From the NCBI GenBank assembly GCA_019787685.1, contig JAHNUO010000008.1:620001-684000 (forward strand): a DNA stretch of 64,000 nucleotides. The letters are read 5' to 3'. This document shows, piece after piece, positions 33,180-44,019 of this stretch. This DNA comes from Chiua virens. Its lineage: Eukaryota > Basidiomycota > Agaricomycetes > Boletales > Boletaceae. Within the stretch, counting starts at the first letter, position 1. Every line of letters starts with the position of its first letter. The position numbers and the translations under genes are program-made. The notes beneath the pieces were generated by a model, which made no database searches, had not been told where the DNA came from, and saw only the letters and a program-made list of their open reading frames with translations.

Positions 33180-33500
33180 TCGTCCCGCGGATATCCTCAC
33201 CTAAGCGCTTGTAGCGTTTATTCAATTGGGCCTATGCTTGTTGAAGAGAACTATGTCACGGGAAAGACGAGACTGGGCTGCCAACAGGACAATTTCACCG
33301 ATGATTTCATGAGAACTATGGGCTGGTTTGAAGTTCTGCTTCAAGAACTCGCTGGTTTCTCACCATGATGAATATGTGGGTGTTCGATTCAGAGGAAGAA
33401 ACCAACGACATTCGTGCCAAGAGACAAAGGTTACTGGACATTCGGGCCGCAGCTCGACACTGCGTTCAACTCTGTTGGAGCAGTGCCGTCTCGACTAACT
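33180..33500 (+). CDS. Possible coding fragment of unknown identity, tail to tail with BNA1
   Basis: The plus-strand stretch CQQDNFTDDFMRTMGWFEVL and LLQELAGF is followed, after a change of frame near 33363, by MNMWVFDSEEETNDIRAKRQ and LLDIRAAARHCVQLCWSS. Together these look like one helical protein segment. I do not recognise the family. The end (TAG near 33500) lies about 20 bp before the BNA1 stop on the other strand. The start cannot be placed. The frame change could be an indel of the kind seen elsewhere in this window, or decay. Confidence 0.3.
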
Positions 33501-33522
33501 AGAACACTTGAAAATGCTGGAT

Positions 33523-34215
33523 TTACTTTGGGGGGGCGACTTCGCCACATTGCTTGCAAGTTCTCAGCGCCTCGTCGTTCTGCCAGCGCTGGATCACTGG
33601 CTTCAACTGTGTTCCGAGATCAGTGACATGGAAGCTCTCCTTGTGAATGATCGTCGGCTTTGTATGAACAGGTTCCCGGCAATACCACTGGAGTGAATCT
33701 GACCAACCTCAGGCCTCAGCGACAACGTCAGTGGTCAACATGTCAGCTCACCGTTCGAGCCTGCCGGGCGAGTAGCTTCGATAACGATACCGATTGTGTC
33801 TGCGAAACGCACAGGGTTGTGCGGGGTGTTCGCTACCCGATCGATACTCCATGAGCGGCGAGATGTAGAATGAGAATGGAACTCACCAGGCAACAAAAAC
33901 ATCTCTCCCTCTTCGATCCGTATATCCCTGAATGTCTCCCCGTCGACTACTTTCAGTAACATCCCGCCCTTGTACTGATAGAACCATTCCTATGCGTGTA
34001 CCGGGTAGATGAGCGACCAGAGAGGGGCTTGTGAGGATGGATACTAGTACCTCGGTCTCATTGACGTGATAGTCGTTCCGTTCGTTGGGACCCCCAACGG
34101 CCATCACCACAAAGTCCTTCTCTCGGTACAGACAGAAGTTGTTCACGGGGGGTTTGAGGAGGTGTGCATTCTCACTGAGCCACTTGGGGAAGTTGATAGG
34201 CGGGAGAAGACCCAT
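33523..34215 (-). CDS. BNA1: 3-hydroxyanthranilate 3,4-dioxygenase
   Basis: Ring-opening iron dioxygenase of the kynurenine pathway from tryptophan to NAD, in the cytosol. Four exons. Exon 1 starts at 34215 ([15 protein letters not shown], then [30 protein letters not shown]). Exon 2 is [15 protein letters not shown] to EGEMFLLP. Exon 3 is [19 protein letters not shown]. Exon 4 is [12 protein letters not shown], then [13 protein letters not shown] and RTCKQCGEV, ending at TAA 33523-33525. The product is about 178 residues, as expected. The cupin metal ligands H, E and H are all present. The second, structural metal site normally has two CxxC pairs; here the first reads CREP, with proline in place of the second cysteine, while the last (CKQC) is intact. 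Divergent from SEN2 with 54 bp between start codons. Confidence 0.93.
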
Positions 34216-34269
34216 CGTTGCGTGTGTGACTGACCAACTTGGATCACTTTGTAATCTTTGTCATTGACC

Positions 34270-35751
34270 ATGTCCTTGATCCAACCATCCGGCCGATCCA
34301 AATTCTCCCAAAAATCGTCCGCGCGGCGTACCCAAAACAACCGCATCCATGCGCATCCGCTGCCCATCGTCCTCAACGAACCCTCCCATCCTTCGTTCCT
34401 GCAACGCACGCTCAACCTGTTTGGTCTACCCATAACGGACATCCTCAACCCACATTGTCATGGCGTCCTCGACGTCGCGACGCGTTCCGTATGGGTGCTC
34501 GACACGAAAGACGCTATGTTACTCTGGCAGCGTGGCTTCTTTGGCAAGGGAGATCTATCCCGGAGCGAACCCAGTTGGCTCGCACGACAACTCAACGCCC
34601 GCAAGCTAGCGAAAAAAGGTGAGCGCGCGTCCCGAACGCTGGGATATATTGGACTCGAGGATAACCACCCGGACGATCGTCGGCGTTGACATTCTAGGTA
34701 TAATGACGTCCGAGGAGGTCACCGCGAAACGCAGGGCGGAGCGGAAACAGTTCAAGTTGGATCGTGCCAAGGCGATGGCTATTGCCGCTGCGGAAGCGGA
34801 GGCGGCATTCCAGCAGGGAAAGATCGTGTCCACCATCTACGCCGAAGATGGCACGCGCATGATTCCGTCCGCTGCGACGTGGAAGCCGAAAGAGGGCGCA
34901 GGCGAGGACGGTGCACAACTGGACGAGGATCGCACGGCCGCCGACGAGGACGACGAGGACGGCGGTGACGAAGAGCCAATAGAGAATGTCGAGCACCTCC
35001 AACTCACCCTCTCAGAGGCCTTCTTCCTCCTCTGGAACCTCGACTGTCTTTCTATCTCAATCCTGGACAACGTGCGTTCCTGTCCTCCGTGTATCCTACA
35101 AAGAATGCTCACATACATTATTAGGGTGACGCCCTGACGCTGTCACAGATATGGAACGCGTTCCAGAACGTCTACGTGCCTTGCCTAACGCTCGCACCAT
35201 CTCTCGATCCGCCTTCAAATCGTCGATTCGACAACCCATTCCTAGTCAACTACGTCGTCTACCATCATTACCGCTCCCTAGGCTGGGTCGTCAAAAGCGG
35301 CACCAAATTCTGCGTCGACTACCTCCTCTACAAGCGCGGCCCCGTCTTTTCGCACGCAGAGTAAGTGAGCACTCACGTGGACGCGGTCGACAAGCATTGA
35401 ACACGGGGTCCTATAGATTCGCCGTCGTGGTATGTCCAGTGTATGAAGATCCCGCCGACCAAGACGACTCGCCGTTCAAGCTAAACAACGCCACCCCATT
35501 CTCGTGGTCGTGGCTTAGCACCATCAACAGGGTCAATTCTCAAGTGCAAAAGGTATGCCCTCCCTGTTCTCATTGTTGGAAGGCTTTTTCTTCATGGCCG
35601 TTGCGTGCAGACCCTTGTCCTATCATATGTGACCATTCCTGCGCGGTCCACAGTGCCGAAAGACATTTTGTTGTCTCCAGCTTGTTTTGCACATTACACT
35701 GTACGCGAAGTTGTAGTGCGCCGGTTTGTACCTGCACGAATGCGAGATTAA
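34270..35751 (+). CDS. SEN2: tRNA-splicing endonuclease catalytic subunit Sen2
   Basis: Cuts the 5' splice site of intron-containing pre-tRNAs as part of the SEN complex. The N-terminal block is NPHCHGVLDVATRSVWVLDT, then LLWQRGFFGKGDLSRSEPSW. A basic and acidic linker follows (EEVTAKRRAERKQFKLDRAK; long acidic run near 34930-34980). The nuclease domain carries LTLSEAFFLLWNLDCLSI, DPPSNRRFDNPFLVNYVVYHHY and SLGWVVKSGTKFCVDYLLY. The catalytic triad is visible: the tyrosine of the DYLLYKRGP segment, the histidine of FSHAEFAV, and the lysine just before TLVLSYV. Introns near 34620, 35070, 35363 and 35552 rejoin these in frame. The stop is TAA at 35749-35751. The first real ATG is 34270. Convergent with the THP3-like gene. 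Confidence 0.92.
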
Positions 35752-36521
35752 CTGTTGCGCCGCATTCCCTGATGGCAAGCAATGATTCCGCGACCCATAG
35801 ACCTAGTAGGTCAAACTTTTCGTTTGATAACTCCCATAAGTTATGGTTGGGCGGGATCCTCAAACAATTTGGTCAGACAATGTAGAGATGACCCGCTTAA
35901 GCACGAGTATAAATATTGTTAGCTGATAGGTCATTACATGATGCTAATGTCCTTCCCCACGCTATTCTCTCTTCTAACGTAGATTCCTGCTTCCAGTAAC
36001 CTATATGCGCTTGGCCTGCGCACATCTGAGTCAAAGGACAGTGTTACGTGGTCGATGTCACCGTTCTTGCAAGCTTGCGACGTGGTGTCATTTACATGCA
36101 GCGTCTGGATGTCAAGTTTGAGAAAATCCTGAAGGGCATGTAGGCCTCCATGGCTTGTTGTCCTGTGGCGAAGGGAGCCTTGTTCGAGCGGTGGCGTACT
36201 TCAGTCGAGAATAGTGTATAGTCACAAGAGATAATGCAATGAGTGTCGAGTGCGTGTGCGAATGTTCGAACCGTGCCAGATCTTGAGTAGGGACGCAGGT
36301 TGGAGTGAAGAGCCAGAGAGATCAGGTATCAAGGGATAAAGGAAAGGGAGAGCAAAGACAGAGCAGGATCGGAGATGGAATGGACAGACAAAGGGAGAGA
36401 CCAGGTGTGATAACGTGGTGAGGAAAATGCATACAGCCTGTGGTTCTTCATCCCACGGAGCTGCAAAGTCGAGGACAGCGAGATCAAGGGCGATATCCAA
36501 GTAATCCAAACCGATCGGTCC
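35752..36521. other. Convergent 3' region between SEN2 and the THP3-like gene
   Basis: About 770 bp between two facing stop codons, longer than other convergent gaps here. On the minus strand near 36509-36430 LDYLDIALDLAVLDFAAPWD follows the THP3-like stop and reads as protein-like, but I see no way to splice it on. A purine-rich stretch lies at 36290-36430. No independent gene is evident. Confidence 0.5.
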
Positions 36522-38367
36522 TCATACAGCGCCCTTGATCGCAACCTTCCGGTATTTTCCCTCGTAAGCTTGTGCGATTGACGGCGCAACAGCCCTGCAA
36601 TCCAGAACCTTGTCGCGATCAGGATTACTAGGGTTCGTGAACACCGCGACTCCATGGGTATGCAGGTATGATAGGGTTTCCGTCAATGTCTCGAATGCAA
36701 GCTCATTTTGAATGAATGCCAACGTTAAAGTTCGGTATCTGTCAGCGAATGGTGAGCTAAACGATAGACAGAATACAAACCAGAATTGGAGGCTTACGCT
36801 TTGGTCATGATCATCAATGCTTTTGCCCTCTCTCGGTCTATGAAGTGATCCATGATGTACGCGCCCATGTTCGGTGCATCCACATATTCCTTGAATAGTT
36901 TGTGATAATTGCTCATCGATACCGCTCTTTGCACACTCAAAGCATGTCTAACGGCTTGGTGCGTCTTCTGTTGGGGCGTCAGTTGACCTACGTATAAATT
37001 CAATTCTAAACAATGTCATTATGGGAAGGAGAGACAAAGTAACGGTTAACATAGGTCAAGTGAAGAAATGGAACAACATACCACTCTTATTTCTGCCATG
37101 CAGGAGCATGAGTATGCGGTATGCCGTGAACTCTTCCACCTTTCCCGGTATACCAAGTTCGTAAAGTGACTTCAACATCGCTTGGCATTGGTTATATTCT
37201 ACCATATCAACCTGGAAAACGATACAACAACCTGATTGAATATCAGACGCAGTTCCGCTTACACTCTCGAGTGCGCAACGTGCATGCATCTCATAAACTT
37301 CAACGGTGAATTCATTCTTTATTCGTTGCACCTATCATGAGAAAGAAAATGGAAGTCAGGACAAGACCCAGCGTACAAAGGTACAACATACTGTCAGATC
37401 CTGGCGCAGGCTCTTGAACTGATTACAGATCCAATCGTATGAGAACTTTTGTCTCCAGCGTATCTTCAACTCCGTAAATGTCCGTTGAAGTACGTGATAC
37501 GGACGAATCATTTCTGGTCTGGGTTCCTAAAACAGCGCTCTTAGTGTTCGCAGGAGAGTAAGACACAAATCTCTACCGATGTCAGCCGGAGGTAATCTTT
37601 GAACAACTCCTGGCTCGTTCCAACGATGGTATGGCGGTCCCAATGGGGCACATTCTGGATGAAGTTGTCAGCGCGTCGGGGGACACGAATAAATCAAACG
37701 GACCGGATCCGCTTCCGGGTCGTCCGGGTTAGATCCGAACGTGGACGGGGAATCAGCTCTCCAAATTCGATTAAGAAGATGAACACCCTGAGAATTCGCT
37801 CTGAGAACACTTTGACTGCCGTTGATGCGCAAATTCTTTTGTCGTTCTATTTCGTGTTCACGCTGGAAACGTTCAGCACGACGATTGAGCGTTGCTTGGT
37901 CGCCCAGATCGAGGGTGCTTGTGGCATTCTTTATGGCTGCTTTCTTTGCTTTCTTGCCGGTTGGTTGGTATTCACTTCTGGCCGCGAAAGGCAGTGTCAG
38001 AGATGTGGGCTTTCCCGAGCACGAGCCACCCACATCTTACGCTTGAGTGTAGGCGGTGGCTTTGGCGTTAGACTGGGTTCACGAGCAAAGAGGAGAGTCA
38101 TTGGGGGGCCAAATAGGTGTCCACAGGAAAGAAAACTGGTACCTTTGTAGTTGCACGCCGGCCCAGTCTGTCGTCCAGAGCGTCTTGGCGGTGAAAGCGT
38201 CAGCAATTACCTGTCTTAATTCTGCTTGGGCTTCAGTCCTGTTGGAATCGTTCATCTGCCCCAAACACTTTGCCACCCATTCTCTGCAGAAAGACAGATA
38301 CGTAGTGGGTCACATGTGAGATGGAGGAGGCTCACTTTAGCTGGGGTGGCCATGAATCGGAAGACAT
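36522..38367 (-). CDS. THP3: SAC3/GANP-family protein, THP3 / LENG8 type
   Basis: Relative of yeast Thp3, a PCI-type factor linked with Csn12 in transcription elongation and splicing, and of human LENG8. Exon 1 (start 38367) gives SDSWPPQLK; exon 2 continues EWVAKCLGQM, NRTEAQAELRQVIADAFTAK and TLWTTDWAGVQLQ. A basic, low-complexity middle follows (KKAKKAAIKN; RRAERFQREHEIERQK). The SAC3/GANP core is clear: FSYDWICNQFKSLRQDLTVQ, RIKNEFTVEVYEMHARCALE, YNQCQAMLKSLYELGIPGKV, EEFTAYRILMLLHGRNKS, NYHKLFKEYVDAPNMGAYIM and FIDRERAKALMIM. The C-terminal FIQNELAFETLTETLSYLH leads to KYRKVAIKGAV and TGA at 36522-36524. About nine introns. I found no frame break. The THP3 assignment over Sac3 rests on the N-terminal WPPQLKEWV block. 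Confidence 0.85.
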
Positions 38368-38569
38368 GGTAATGGATAATCAACGAGGTACGTAGCCGTG
38401 AGGGAGCGAATTAGCTGGCAGGAGTGAGAGAGACGTATGTAAATAGTTGTCTAGCTTTTGACACTTTCCCACGACTACACTCCACCACAAAGGCAAAATC
38501 AATCTCATTAGTGCGACACTACGTCCGTAACGATCTAAGGGGACACTCTTTTCGTCATGCTTCATCTCT

Positions 38570-39887
38570 CTAATGCGCCTTGTCTACCGGTGGGTTGTAC
38601 ACTGTAACGCGATCCTGCGTCAACATTGCAATCTATGGGAATACCAGTCACTTACAAATCTTCCGGTTCTTGATGACAGTCCATTTGAAGCGTTTGATGT
38701 AAATGCTGATAGCGAACAAGGTCGAGAACAAGATGACAGCTTTCAGACCAAGACGCTTGCGTTCGTCGTGCTCGGGTTCTGCGGCCCAGTTGAGGAACGT
38801 GACAACGTCCTTGGCCATCTGTGACGTGGTGGCAGGAGTACCTGTGAACACAATATTAGCCCAGTAAACTTGGACCATCACATGACCACTAACCATCGTC
38901 ATACTCTACGAGGCCATCAAACAATAGTCGAGCCATGGAGATGGCACCACCGGGGAAGTAAGGGTTGTAGTTCATGCCATCACGAATCTCAATACCAGCA
39001 GGAGGATCCATGTAGCCGGTCAGGAGAGAGAAGACATAGTCCTACAGAGAGATCAAGCATGCGCTAAAACGCGTCACGACGCGACAACGTACCGCACCAC
39101 CATGTCGGGCCTTGATGATCAAACTAAGGTCGGGGGGAAGGGCACCACCATTACCGGCGCGAGCAGGCCTCCTCGTTGGGGTATGGAGCGGGCAAGTAAT
39201 CAGAGAGCTTTCCGGGGCGTTGGAACATCTCTCCATTGTCGTCGGGGCCATCGGTGTATTCGATTTCCTCTGCCAGAACTCTTGCCTCGTCGACGGTATG
39301 AGAAACACCGACCAGGTTGCGCCAGGCAATGCGGTCAAGGGAGTGGCAAGCAGCACACACCTCGCGGTAGACCTGGAAGCCACGACGGATGCTAGAATGG
39401 GCATGTCGGAAACAGGTCCTGCGGACAATGGTGCGGACATAACGTACCTGGCGTGGTCGAACGTGTCAAACCACCCCTTGTGTGGCCAAGGATACACGGC
39501 AGGGTGGAGACCATCGTCGGCGAGCGAGTTTGCGTGAACCTCGCCGATGAAGGGGAGGCTGCCGTACAAATGGGTATACCATGCTATTGAACCAGCGGAG
39601 AAGAGCGAGACGGAAATGAGCGACGTGCGCGAGCTCAGCAAGGACTGAAGTCAAACTGAAACGTCAGCAGGTGGATGAGTGCGGACAATTGCGCCGACCT
39701 GTGCGCTCCCGGAGGACGAGGATGATGCAAAGCGGGCCTGCTGCAACAAAGTTTGTGCGGGTCAACAGTTGGAGTAAAAAGACGACCGCACCGACGCGCC
39801 ATTGGGCTTGAACGAGCTGAACACCGAGCGGGATGCACGGATAGGGTTCTGGCTCCTGAGGACGGCCTGGGGCAGCCTCGACAACAT
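38570..39887 (-). CDS. CYT1: Cytochrome c1, respiratory complex III
   Basis: Membrane-anchored haem protein passing electrons from the Rieske protein to cytochrome c. The presequence exon at 39887 ([20 protein letters not shown], serine/arginine-rich, acid-free) targets mitochondria. It is followed by [14 protein letters not shown] and a hydrophobic sorting segment ([20 protein letters not shown]). The mature domain shows [20 protein letters not shown], haem motif CAACH in [48 protein letters not shown], and [11 protein letters not shown], which carries the likely axial methionine. The C-terminal helix is [20 protein letters not shown]. The last intron joins NRKI to [10 protein letters not shown] and TAG at 38570-38572. 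Six or so introns. Without the last exon the protein would appear to end at NRKICK. Confidence 0.93.
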
Positions 39888-40124
39888 TTTTGAGGAAATT
39901 GATGAAGGAGCAAGTGACAGCGTGACAAGCAAGAAATAAGACGAGGACGGAACGAACCGGAGACCAAAAAGAATTATCCGATTTCACTAGATAATTTACA
40001 TGTCGTCTGCAGTTATAAACTAACATGCGATCATAACACCAAGCCCCCACCTCCTACATAATAATCGTGCATTCGCATCTCAGTACGTACGACATATAAC
40101 GAATGAAAAAGAAGAAAAAGGTCC

Positions 40125-40564
40125 TTAGAATAGGCAGTCACAAAGCGCCTCTGTAACGCATCGTCGGCCAGCGAGATTCAGAGTCAAAAAGACACGCACC
40201 CTCCATGCAACAGCAAAGACATGCTCCTGCTAGACAGGCAAGGCAGCCCTCACCGCCACCACCGCCACGGTTTTGAGGTGGTTGTTGTCTACAAGGGTAT
40301 GAGTTGGGCGAGATCCTCCGATAAGGTCACTACGCACACGTAGACGGTCTGTGGGGGTGGTTGGGGTTGGTATCCTGGTCCTCCGTACTGGGGCTGGCCG
40401 TAGCCTGGGCCGGGGTAGGACTGGGGTGGTTGTTGTGGGTAGTATCCCCCCTGAGGTGGGCCTGGGAAGGGTGAGGGATATGTTTGAGAATGGTGAGAAA
40501 GAGAATACAAACCAGCAGGAGGGTAGTATTGTTGTTGCCCGCCGTAGTATTCTTTGTTAGCCAT
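40125..40564 (-). CDS. CYSTM-type cysteine-rich membrane protein
   Basis: Small stress-related membrane-anchored protein family. The start at 40564 gives MANKEYYGGQQQYYPPAG. After an intron a long Pro/Gly/Tyr/Gln-rich region follows (GGYYPQQPPQSYPGPGYGQP, YGGPGYQPQPPPQTVYV). After another intron come QNRGGGGGEG and the cysteine-rich tail CLACLAGACLCCCMEEALCD then CLF, ending at TAA 40125-40127. The last intron (GTGCGTGTC...TTACAG) is needed to reach the typical CDCLF ending; without it the protein would stop at GACLF. The tail matches the CYSTM module thought to sit in or on membranes. In the family the proline/glycine/tyrosine head is low-complexity and variable. Confidence 0.8.
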
Positions 40565-41101
40565 GCTGGTGGTGAAGAGAAGGGATGGACCCGTCGTCGC
40601 GCTGCAAATCGGCCCTAAAATGTCACGAGAGCCGCACTTCCCACGATCGAACGTACGACCGCGCAGTCGTGTTGAACACTGCGGAAAAGGGGATGGTACC
40701 ACCGCCTCAAGGTGACAACGTGTCGCTGCTACTCATTCGTCGCTTCTGCGCGTTGAGCCAGGCTTCCGCGTGCTGTGTGACCTGTGCTAAGGCTATTCTC
40801 TCCGTGCCTGTTCCGGTATTCACCCACTTGGCACCCGATTCCCAGGCATGTCAGGTTACCCAGTGACCATGCCACGTCTCATATCCTCGCAACCAGTCTC
40901 ATCCATGCATCCCACGACAGCCCCACAACATGTCTGTGATCAATACGTCCAAGTGTTCCATGTTGTCAGCCATATGCCATGGCGCGCTGTTTCCAGAGTC
41001 AACGGTAAATAGCTACTGTAGAAGATCGAAAGGTGTATGATGTACGACATTGCATCAAATGGTTTTCAGGGCCTGGAAAAATAAGAGATTCTGAGAGTCA
41101 T
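40565..41101. other. Intergenic region upstream of the CYSTM gene
   Basis: About 535 bp that should hold the CYSTM promoter and the velvet gene terminator. No supported coding frame; short overlapping frames only. Confidence 0.5.
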
Positions 41102-42532
41102 CTAGGGACTGTTGGGTGTAAAGGCATAAATTCGTGCGCCTTGCCGCAAAAAGTTCTGCGTCAAACGTGTCGTAGCTGCTTGAACACCAGGCCGTCGGCG
41201 CGCTCGGTCAGTAACAAGCTAGTCTCAAATCGGTTTGATGATCCTTACCCGGTGCAACGTAATTTTCATGGGTAAGAACATCAAATGGTCGTGTTCGTGC
41301 TTGCGCTAGTACTGTTCCTTGGGCCGCAATGCTCATAACCCCAGATGCATCCGTCCTGCAATCGGCAGCCACCGTTCAGTTCGCGAACCTGTCCCACGTT
41401 CCTGCGTGCACTCACTGTGATATCCGCAACAACGAAATCCCTAGCTGGAAACGGCCGCGCCACCGGAGACTCGCATCAGAGAATAGAAAATAGAGCCCTA
41501 GGCGGCCATGCAGGTCGCGTAGTTTTTGGGGAGAAGACACGAGGTTTCCGTAAAGCAGCCGTCGCGGAGGCGTCTCACCATTTGGTGAAGCCCCCATGTC
41601 CAGTGGCCGTGTTCCATCCTCAGAAAATAACGACAGATGCGCGACTAGGAAGGGTAGCTCCATTTCACTGCCAGAAAAAAACATTCATATATCTCTAGGA
41701 TCTCCGTTACCCTGGCAGATGACCAACACTTACGGGATAATAACGTTTCCAAACCGATCTCGTACAATGAGCTGCACGACGATTGGAGGTGCAAGTGGTA
41801 ACCGGGACAAGGTAGCGGACCCAAATTCCGCCGTTCTTTGTGGGTGTTGCACGACATCAAGATGGTAGGATCTTGTGTCAAGTCGTAAGTTATCGGAACG
41901 TTCCGTCACAGTGGTGGTTGAGATACCTAGTCTGACTATCGTGGATAAACGAGGAAAAGCCGACCCGCGGTTGGCTCAGTTGGAATTGATTTTGGAGGGG
42001 GCTGGACCTGTCGGTGGTGGACGCTTGCGTCCAGACACCACTCTGGCCAGGGGCAGATGACTCTGATTGCGTTGGTAAACTCCACGCGGATGGTGGCGAC
42101 TTGTGTTCGGGAGTTCTCGCTACTGGTAACCGACTGTGGTGACGCACACGAACTCTCGCGTGAGGTATCGTGAAGGGATTTTTTCTGGTTCCTGTATACC
42201 ACACAGTTCTTCAGCTAGACAGTCATCACAAAAACAGGGACCTTACGATGGTATATACTCGACGGGTGTGATGGGCGTGATCGGACGTATTTGTCGTGTG
42301 TGCTAGTGGTAGCGTGCAGTTTAGGACGTCAGCAGCACTCCAGTAGTGGTCGATGATGCCATACCGAATGCTCTCCCTCGCTGCTATGGGGCGGGGATTC
42401 GTTGTGCCGATGATGGCTATGAGTAGGAAACATTGCGCAGTCATGAGAAGATACTAAACCATTCTGAGAGAAGGCCTTGTCCCATGTGGAATACCTTGAC
42501 GGAATGGCACAGTCGGTGGAGGCAGGTGGCAT
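41102..42532 (-). CDS. Velvet-domain transcription factor
   Basis: Fungal-specific regulators that bind DNA through an NF-kappaB-like fold and coordinate development, sporulation and secondary metabolism. The N-terminus (start 42532, PPASTDCAIPSRYSTWDKAF) and the next exons are low-complexity and histidine-rich (THSHHRHNESPPHSSEGEH). The velvet domain begins SYHLDVVQHPQRTAEFGSAT, then RLPLAPPIVVQLIVRDRFGN, ELPFLVAHLSLFSEDGTRPL, LLYGNLVSSPQKLRDLHGRL and WRGRFQLGISLLRIS. It continues after an intron with AAQGTVLAQARTRPFDVLTH and ends LTQNFLRQGARIYAFTPNSP at TAG 41102-41104. Five or more introns. The domain order and short C-terminus fit the VosA/VelC side of the family better than VeA, but I would not name it. 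N-terminal exon choice is uncertain. Confidence 0.85.
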
Positions 42533-42943
42533 AGGCGACGAAAGTAGAACGGTATCAAAGGAGACAAGGAAATGGCGTTATGCGCTGCCTGCGGGAGGAA
42601 GTTATAATGGCATTGGGTAAGAACTTGGCATTTATGCATTCGTGTGTACAGATCATGATCATATACCCACTCATTTCCAGGGAGCGGAGCTCGGGGTCAA
42701 AGGAAGACACAAGGGGTGTCAGAACCTCTGTAGTAGCCAAACAGTTTGACAAGATCTACCAAGACCGATATGGGCAGGTCAATTCAGGCAATATACGAGA
42801 ACTTGTTTGAATGTTGTCATACATCTGAAATGATGACTCGCGATCCTATTGGGGCGCTTACAAGTCAACCAGGGCCTTAGGGAACAGTTTCGAGAAGCCT
42901 ACGAGAATATTATGTAGTGGTATATCATATTACAGGGAGTCAA
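42533..42943. other. Intergenic region between velvet gene and TIM23
   Basis: About 410 bp on the promoter side of the velvet gene and the terminator side of TIM23. A plus-strand frame of 76 codons at 42580-42810 has no recognisable features. Nothing else seen. Confidence 0.5.
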
Positions 42944-43859
42944 TCATACGCTCCTCTTAACGTAGCTCCATATACCCGCAAGTCCCGAAATCAGAGTCGC
43001 AGCGACCAAGGCGGGTTTAACACCAGCTAGCGAATTAATCTAGTCATAAGCAAAACGTAACGCGCCGCGGGATCCTTCCGTACCTGTGGCCTTGTACAAC
43101 GCACCCGTCAGTGCGCCTGCTGCCATGCTGCCTGCCGTATCGTGTTTGCCGCGATATGAGTCTATCGAAGAGTTGATCCCATTGTAGACAAGCGCTTCGG
43201 ATCAGCATCAGTCAGCACCGGCTGCATTACATTGCCGACGGGACATCAACGCACCAAGTACGCCAGCCGAGTTACCTATGAACGTACCCCTTCTCGTGAC
43301 AGAGTTAAGGACGCTGTTGATCCGGAGACGTGCATTCGACACGGCTAGGGGCCGTCGTGCGCCCTCATTCATACCCCAGATACCACCTACGGCGAGACCT
43401 TGCGGAACCATGTATGAGCATGTGACAGGTCGAAAACAATAAGAATGGCCCAAGTTGGCGATGTGGCGAACATTAAGATAAGGTGAGAAGAGGGAGTCGT
43501 GGAGAAAGCACACGAGTCAAACGTACAAAACGCGTGCAAGACGCGTGTCGATGAGCCGATAGAGAGGAGTGCTTACCGCTGAGGTACATAGTGCCTGTTC
43601 CGTAGCACAAATCATCACTCCAACCCCGAGAAGGAATGGCTGTCCCGGCTCCTGGTAAATCGCTGACTTTGTCGTCATCCAGTACGAGATAGTCTAATTG
43701 GTCCCCAAGCTGGGCAAGAGGGTGCAGTCGAGTGGGGTCATAAGCACCCAAAAGGAGGTCATTTGCGGTGACTGGACTATCGACCGAGGTGATACCGTCA
43801 TGGGAAAACTGAGGAGCCGAAGAATCTTGAGATCGCGACGGCGACGTTTGAGAGGCCAT
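42944..43859 (-). CDS. TIM23: Mitochondrial inner-membrane translocase Tim23
   Basis: Channel-forming subunit of the presequence translocase in the mitochondrial inner membrane. The start at 43859 gives a serine-rich N-terminus, then DLLLGAYDPTRLHPLAQLGD and LDYLVLDDDKVSDLPGAG, the hydrophilic intermembrane-space segment, and IPSRGWSDDLCYGTGTMYLS. The PRAT membrane domain follows: GGIWGMNEGARRP, LRINSVLNSVTRRGTFIGNS, ALVYNGINSSIDSYRGKHDT and AGSMAAGALTGALYKATGGV, with glycine-spaced helices. It ends ISGLAGIWSYVKRSV at TGA 42944-42946. The length is normal. It is head to head with a TPR protein that also has a mitochondrial-type leader, with 160 bp between start codons. Confidence 0.92.
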
Positions 43860-44019
43860 TGAGACGATGGAGGTAGAAAGAAAGCGTCTTGGTCACAGGT
43901 GAGAGCGGTGAGCACTGAAATTTTGGCAGACCGCGAGACCGGAACACGTGGGAAATAGTTGCCATGTAAAATAGCCATGTCAAGTCTTGACTCGGACAGA
44001 GAGACAATTAGCACAAAAG

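Noticed and set aside
32800..33225. Minus-strand frame of about 140 codons
   Set aside because: A similar-length frame lies opposite it and neither shows a known motif; not enough to call a gene.
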